A DNA stretch of 20,847 bases, taken from Entamoeba histolytica HM-1:IMSS. Its lineage: Eukaryota; Evosea; Mastigamoebida; Endamoebidae. Each line of letters opens with the position of its first letter. The stretch's first letter is position 1. Below, in pieces: positions 17,454-20,847 of the stretch. Where the stretch lies: assembly GCF_000208925.1 (NCBI RefSeq), contig NW_001915076.1, forward strand, positions 3,454 to 24,300. The letters are read 5' to 3'. Both the position numbers and the translations under genes were made by a program. The notes beneath the pieces are model-generated. The model did no database searches. It saw only the letters and a program-made list of their open reading frames with translations, and was not told the origin of the DNA.

Positions 17454-18101
17454 ATGTCATTATTTGCAATACAACAAGCTGCAGATGCATGGATAGTACA
17501 AAATATTACAGCAACATATCAAGCTGATGAAAATATTAAGAAAGAATGGTGGTTTCCATTAGCATGTTCAATTTCAGGTACAGAATTTAGAAATTTACAA
17601 AATTGGTTTATTAAAGTCGATAAAGACAAATCTGGTACACTTGAACTTACTGAATTAAGGAGTGCAAGATGGCCAAATGGAGTTAAATTAGATGATGAAA
17701 CATGTAGACATTTAATGAGAATATTTGATGTTGATTTTTCAGGGTCTATTTCATTTTATGAGTATCTTGCAATGATGAAATTTGTTGAATTAACTACATC
17801 AGTTTTTAGAAAATATGATGTTGATAAAAGTGGAAATCTTGATTTAAAAGAGATTCAAACTGCACTTCCTGACCTTGGATTTGATCTTAATACTAAATCA
17901 TGTCAAGTTATTACAAAATTATGTGGAAAAGGTTTGTTCTCTAAAAAGATTCAACTTCCTCAATTTATTGGTTGTGCTGCTTATCTTGGACAAATTAGAA
18001 CGATTTATCAACATGGATTTAAACAAGCACAAGGTGATTTTAATAGACCTGTTTTTGCTAAATTCCTTAACTTAGTTATGTCACTTGTTGATGATGCTTA
18101 A
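17454..18101 (+). CDS. Penta-EF-hand calcium-binding protein, grainin-like
   Basis: A 215-residue protein started at the ATG at 17454. The frame is open six bases further to a GTG, but a TAA precedes that, so the ATG is the start. Three canonical EF-hand loops have full calcium ligands: D56-D58-S60-L-E67, D92-D94-S96-E103 and D122-D124-S126-D130-E133. Two degenerate loops follow (about 159-170 and 192-203), giving the five-hand layout of the PEF family (ALG-2, sorcin, calpain small subunit), in which EF5 mediates dimerisation. The helical N-terminus (FAIQQAADAWIVQNI) lacks the Gly/Pro-rich stretch of sorcin. Entamoeba grainins are PEF-like proteins of about this size held in cytoplasmic granules, and this protein resembles that group, but I cannot confirm it without comparison. 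The codon pattern matches neighbours. Confidence 0.85.
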   Translation: MSLFAIQQAADAWIVQNITATYQADENIKKEWWFPLACSISGTEFRNLQNWFIKVDKDKSGTLELTELRSARWPNGVKLDDETCRHLMRIFDVDFSGSISFYEYLAMMKFVELTTSVFRKYDVDKSGNLDLKEIQTALPDLGFDLNTKSCQVITKLCGKGLFSKKIQLPQFIGCAAYLGQIRTIYQHGFKQAQGDFNRPVFAKFLNLVMSLVDDA

Positions 18102-19017
18102 TCATTTCAATTGTTCTTCTTTATTTCTTTGGTTTTCTCATTTTTACTTATTTTCATTGTTATCTTTTTTATTTTGTCGTTTTCTTTATTTTTCAGCATC
18201 TCATTCTTTTTCTTATTCATACTGATCTTCTTGTTTCTTGTTTATTCATCTTCATTTTTATTATTATTTATTTTATCATTATATCCTTTTAATTAAACAT
18301 GATTATACTAACCTTTATGTTTTGATTTTCTGAATGTTGTATTATCTTCGTGTTTGAATCATTGCAATAGTAATGAAATAAATATTATTTCTTATTAAAT
18401 CATCAATTCAGAACAATTATACTCTTATGAACTTCTCATTCATTATCTTTTTCTTGAAACTTCTTTCTTCGTGGTTATTTGACACTTCTGTTTTTTGGTG
18501 GTATATTAATAGAAGATGTTCATTTAGATAATCCCTTTTATATTGACTGTTGGTCTTTGTTTAGTCTTTTGAATGAAACAACACATCTTGACCAAGTTAT
18601 GTTTGTTTCATTAAGATTAGCAAATAAATAGTTATTTATCATTAATACAATAATCCTAACATCATCAAACATTGTCATGACTCTTTCTTCTCAAAATTGT
18701 TTGTTGCAAAATGATTATTCAAATTATGACGTTATATGTTGTTGATTAATTTGAGAAGAAGTTTCATCACAGTTAGTACTTTTTGAATGAGAAGAATCTT
18801 TGATATTTTTGATATTTGAATGGATTATTGAATATGATTTATTATTCTATTATGCTTTATTGTCTTGTTCATTAGGACTCTTATTTATTCATTATTCAAT
18901 TGATTTATTATCGAATGTTTCTTTTATTAAGTAATATCTATTAATTCATAGACTCAATAAATAATAGTTTATTGATGTGTTGTTGATATAGTAATTCATT
19001 CTAACTCTAGTCAACGA
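18102..19017. other. AT-rich intergenic stretch, T-rich start
   Basis: The first 190 bases after the EF-hand stop are T-rich on the + strand and give an artefactual Phe/Leu/Ile frame. From about 18300 to 19017 the composition is mixed. A 57-codon frame without an early ATG runs 18458-18631 and encodes a protein-like string, but it is within chance. No RNA gene or repeat family was recognised. Confidence 0.5.
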
Positions 19018-19190
19018 AAAAAGCAAACAATTGAAAAAGAAGAGAAAGAAAAATAAAAAAGAATAAAAATAAAGTAAAAAGTAGAATAAAGGATAAAAAA
19101 GAATAAAAAGAAAGTATAATAAAGAATATAAAAAGTAATAAAAGAAAAGAGATGATAAAAGAAGAAAAGAAGAAATAAAAAATGGTGTAT
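19018..19190 (+). repeat. Purine-rich tract with degenerate GAATAAAAA-type repeats
   Basis: About 170 bases on the + strand are almost free of C and low in T, built from loosely repeated units such as AAAGAATAAAAA, AAAGTA and AAAGAAAAG. There is no strict period. This is simple-sequence DNA with strong strand asymmetry. Confidence 0.7.
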
Positions 19191-19352
19191 TTTTATTGTA
19201 AAAATTAGAAATATGAAATAAAAGTGTCTAATTTAATGTTGTAAAATGATTAATATTATTTTATTAATGAAAAATATTTTACTCTTTTTTATGTTTATTA
19301 TTTATATGTATAATTTCATCATGATGTTTATTATATAATCAATCATATGTGT

Positions 19353-19369
19353 TATGTTATTATAACATA
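19353..19369. repeat. Short perfect inverted repeat (8-bp arms, 1-base centre)
   Basis: TATGTTAT, a T, then ATAACATA. It sits just before the A-rich block. With this base composition such a palindrome can arise by chance. Confidence 0.5.
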
Positions 19370-19860
19370 TAATAAGTGATAAAATATAAATGAAAATGAT
19401 ATGAATATATAACATAGATAGAATATAAAACAAAAGAATAATAAGAATAAATGATAAATAAAACGAGAAATGATAATCAATGATATAATAATAAAATCAA
19501 AATATAAAAGATAAAATTAATATTAATATAAAACAAAAGAGAATAAATATAAAATGAAAATAGATATAAATGATAATAATATAAAAGATGATAAAGATGA
19601 ATATTCAAATAAACAAATACAACTAAATAGAAAAGAATAACAATAAGAAAATCTAAATAATATAAACATAAAAATAATAAAATAAGAATAATATAATAAT
19701 ATAGAGATAATAAGAAGAATACAATGATATAAATAATATAATCAGAGAAATAAATATAAAAATAAATATATAAAAATACGATAGATAAATAACATATAAA
19801 GAAAAGAATAAAATAATAAAAATAAATATGATTCATCAAATAATTTATTTCATTAATATT
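19370..19860 (+). repeat. A-rich, C-poor simple-sequence block, about 0.5 kb
   Basis: The + strand consists almost wholly of A and T with scattered G and very few C, in loosely repeated motifs such as AATATAAA, AATAATA, GATAAATA and AAACAAAAGA. The minus strand therefore stays open for 120 codons as a Tyr/Phe/Leu/Ile string, which is a compositional artefact. The sharp strand asymmetry sets this apart from the other gaps. Confidence 0.7.
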
Positions 19861-20772
19861 TCATACAAAATGAATATAAATGATTATAAAATATAAACAT
19901 AAATATTTACATATTCTATATTTATCATATTTTTTATTTATTTTATGAGCGAAATATAATAAATGGAAAATTCTAATGATTCTAAATATTATGCGTCATT
20001 TTTCTTTTTTTGTAAATTATTTAGATGCATTTTTCTTTGCTCATTTTCGTGCAAAACATTAAACATGAAGAAAATAATGAGAAGTATTAACTAATCACAT
20101 GAAAAACGTTATAAAACAGTAGATTTAAATATTAATTTTCAGTCAATTAATATATCTTTTAAATTTTCACCAAGTATAATCAAAAAAATATATCAATAAA
20201 CAATGATTTAGAATCTGAAGCAAGATTAAACAATGAAAATAGATAAAGTATTATCATTTCATATTTTCATCAATTAACACTTCATAAACAACAAAATGAT
20301 TTAATTCACAAATATGAAATAGAATAAATAAAAAATCTAATTGATAAATACATACTTTTTAATAAAACAACATCAAATAAATAAACAAACCAACATAAAA
20401 ATAAATGACTATATTCATTTCATTAATTAAATACAAAATAAGATCATAATAAAATACAAAAAATAATATAAAATAATATTAAGAAATAAAAAGAAAGAAG
20501 ATATTAAATTAATGTAATGTGTCTTTTAGTTATATTAATTAAATTAATACTAAATACATCATACATTCTCTCTTGTTATTATTTTATTTTCTTTAAAGAG
20601 TGAGGTATTAAAAATTAATGAATCAATGATGACTTTATTAGTAAAGGGAGTATTTTATTATAAGACTCTCATAACAAAAATTTTAATCTTTTTTAATACA
20701 ACATTTTAATAAAAATTTGAAATATATAACAAATAATAAAAAAAATAAACAAAAAACTGGAATGTATTAGTC
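19861..20772. other. AT-rich intergenic stretch upstream of the last gene
   Basis: A mixed A/T-rich sequence with dense stops in all frames and no supported gene. AAATATATAACAAATAATAAA around 20720-20740 could contain the TATA-like element of the following secretory gene, whose ATG lies some 40 bases on. Confidence 0.5.
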
Positions 20773-20847
20773 ATGATTGGAATTATTTTACTTCTTATTT
20801 CATTTGTTGCGGCTGTTCCTAATCCAGCAGCATTTAATTGTTTACGG
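20773..20847 (+). CDS. Start of a secretory protein gene (signal peptide, cut by window edge)
   Basis: Twenty-five codons run from the ATG to the end of the window with no stop. Residues 1-14 are a hydrophobic core (IGIILLLISFVAA) followed by VPNPAAFNC, a normal signal peptide with likely cleavage after Ala14 or nearby. An early Cys in the mature part suggests a disulphide-containing secreted or lysosomal protein. The codons (GCG, GCT, CCA, CGG) are less A/T-biased than the flanking gap. The preceding ATG in another frame hits TAG at once. The family cannot be told from this much. Confidence 0.6.
   Translation, partial: MIGIILLLISFVAAVPNPAAFNCLR

Noticed and set aside
17875..18075. Shifted frame inside the EF-hand gene
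   Set aside because: It overlaps a well-supported EF-hand frame and has low-complexity Leu/Asn/Ile composition.
18111..18296. Phe/Leu/Ser/Ile-rich frame after the EF-hand gene
   Set aside because: It comes from a T-rich tract in the 3' region; it lacks any charged or family-like segment and has no promoter signal.
18458..18631. 57-codon protein-like frame, with GTTTGT at 18601 and TAG at 18629-18631 resembling intron ends
   Set aside because: There is no early ATG, an intron of about 31 nt would be shorter than usual, and no coding sequence continues downstream. A frame this long is expected by chance in this much AT-rich DNA.
19477..19839. 120-codon minus-strand Tyr/Phe/Leu/Ile frame
   Set aside because: It is open only because the + strand nearly lacks C and is A-rich. 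Composition is extreme and has no folded-domain pattern.
1..20847. tRNA or rRNA genes, tRNA-array repeats, CRISPR, LINE/SINE ends
   Set aside because: Reading both strands by eye gave no B-box-like GGTTCRA context with paired stems, no spaced identical repeats and no reverse-transcriptase or endonuclease motifs. A tRNAscan and RepeatMasker run would settle this.

Overview
The window looks like nuclear DNA of an Entamoeba-type amoeba. The sequence is very AT-rich, genes are compact and mostly intronless, and coding regions are Lys/Asn/Glu/Ile-rich. Two genes are interrupted by very short introns (46 and 58 nt), each beginning GTTTGT and ending TAG, the pattern known for Entamoeba. Protein types are wholly eukaryotic: UBR box, RBR ubiquitin ligase, HSF-type factor, COMM domain, Mnd1, separase, NAP and penta-EF-hand. 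The exact species cannot be told from sequence alone. No operon, CRISPR, phage or insertion-sequence signal was seen.

Layout. 62-499: small basic-leucine-zipper-like protein. 500-2149: AT-rich gap holding one ATG-less open frame that may be a relic. 2150-2974 (-): secretory-pathway protein with a glycosyltransferase-like acidic motif. 2975-4480: AT-rich gap. From 4481 to 18101 genes are tightly packed, with gaps of 14-440 bases. In order they are a UBR-box protein (+), a sirtuin with one intron (+), an HSF-like DNA-binding protein (-), a COMM-domain-only protein (+), MND1 (+), an RBR E3 ligase with one intron (-), separase (+), a NAP/SET-family protein (+), a CUE/UBA-like proline-rich coiled-coil protein (-) and a penta-EF-hand, grainin-like calcium-binding protein (+). 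From 18102 to 20772 lies about 2.7 kb of AT-rich sequence with no supported gene. It includes a purine-rich tract and a roughly 0.5 kb A-rich block almost free of C on the + strand. The last 75 bases start a secretory-protein gene cut by the window edge.

Functional picture. Several neighbours belong to chromosome biology: a sirtuin deacylase, MND1 (meiotic strand exchange with Hop2), separase (cohesin cleavage) and a NAP-type histone chaperone. Two more belong to ubiquitin or protein turnover (UBR box, RBR), and the CUE/UBA-like protein may bind ubiquitin. Eukaryotic neighbours need not be co-functional, so this is a clustering observation, not proof of a pathway. The most useful corrections to a naive gene call are the two introns, which join fragments into complete sirtuin (363 aa) and RBR (268 aa) proteins, and the true ATG starts of MND1 (9164) and the EF-hand gene (17454).
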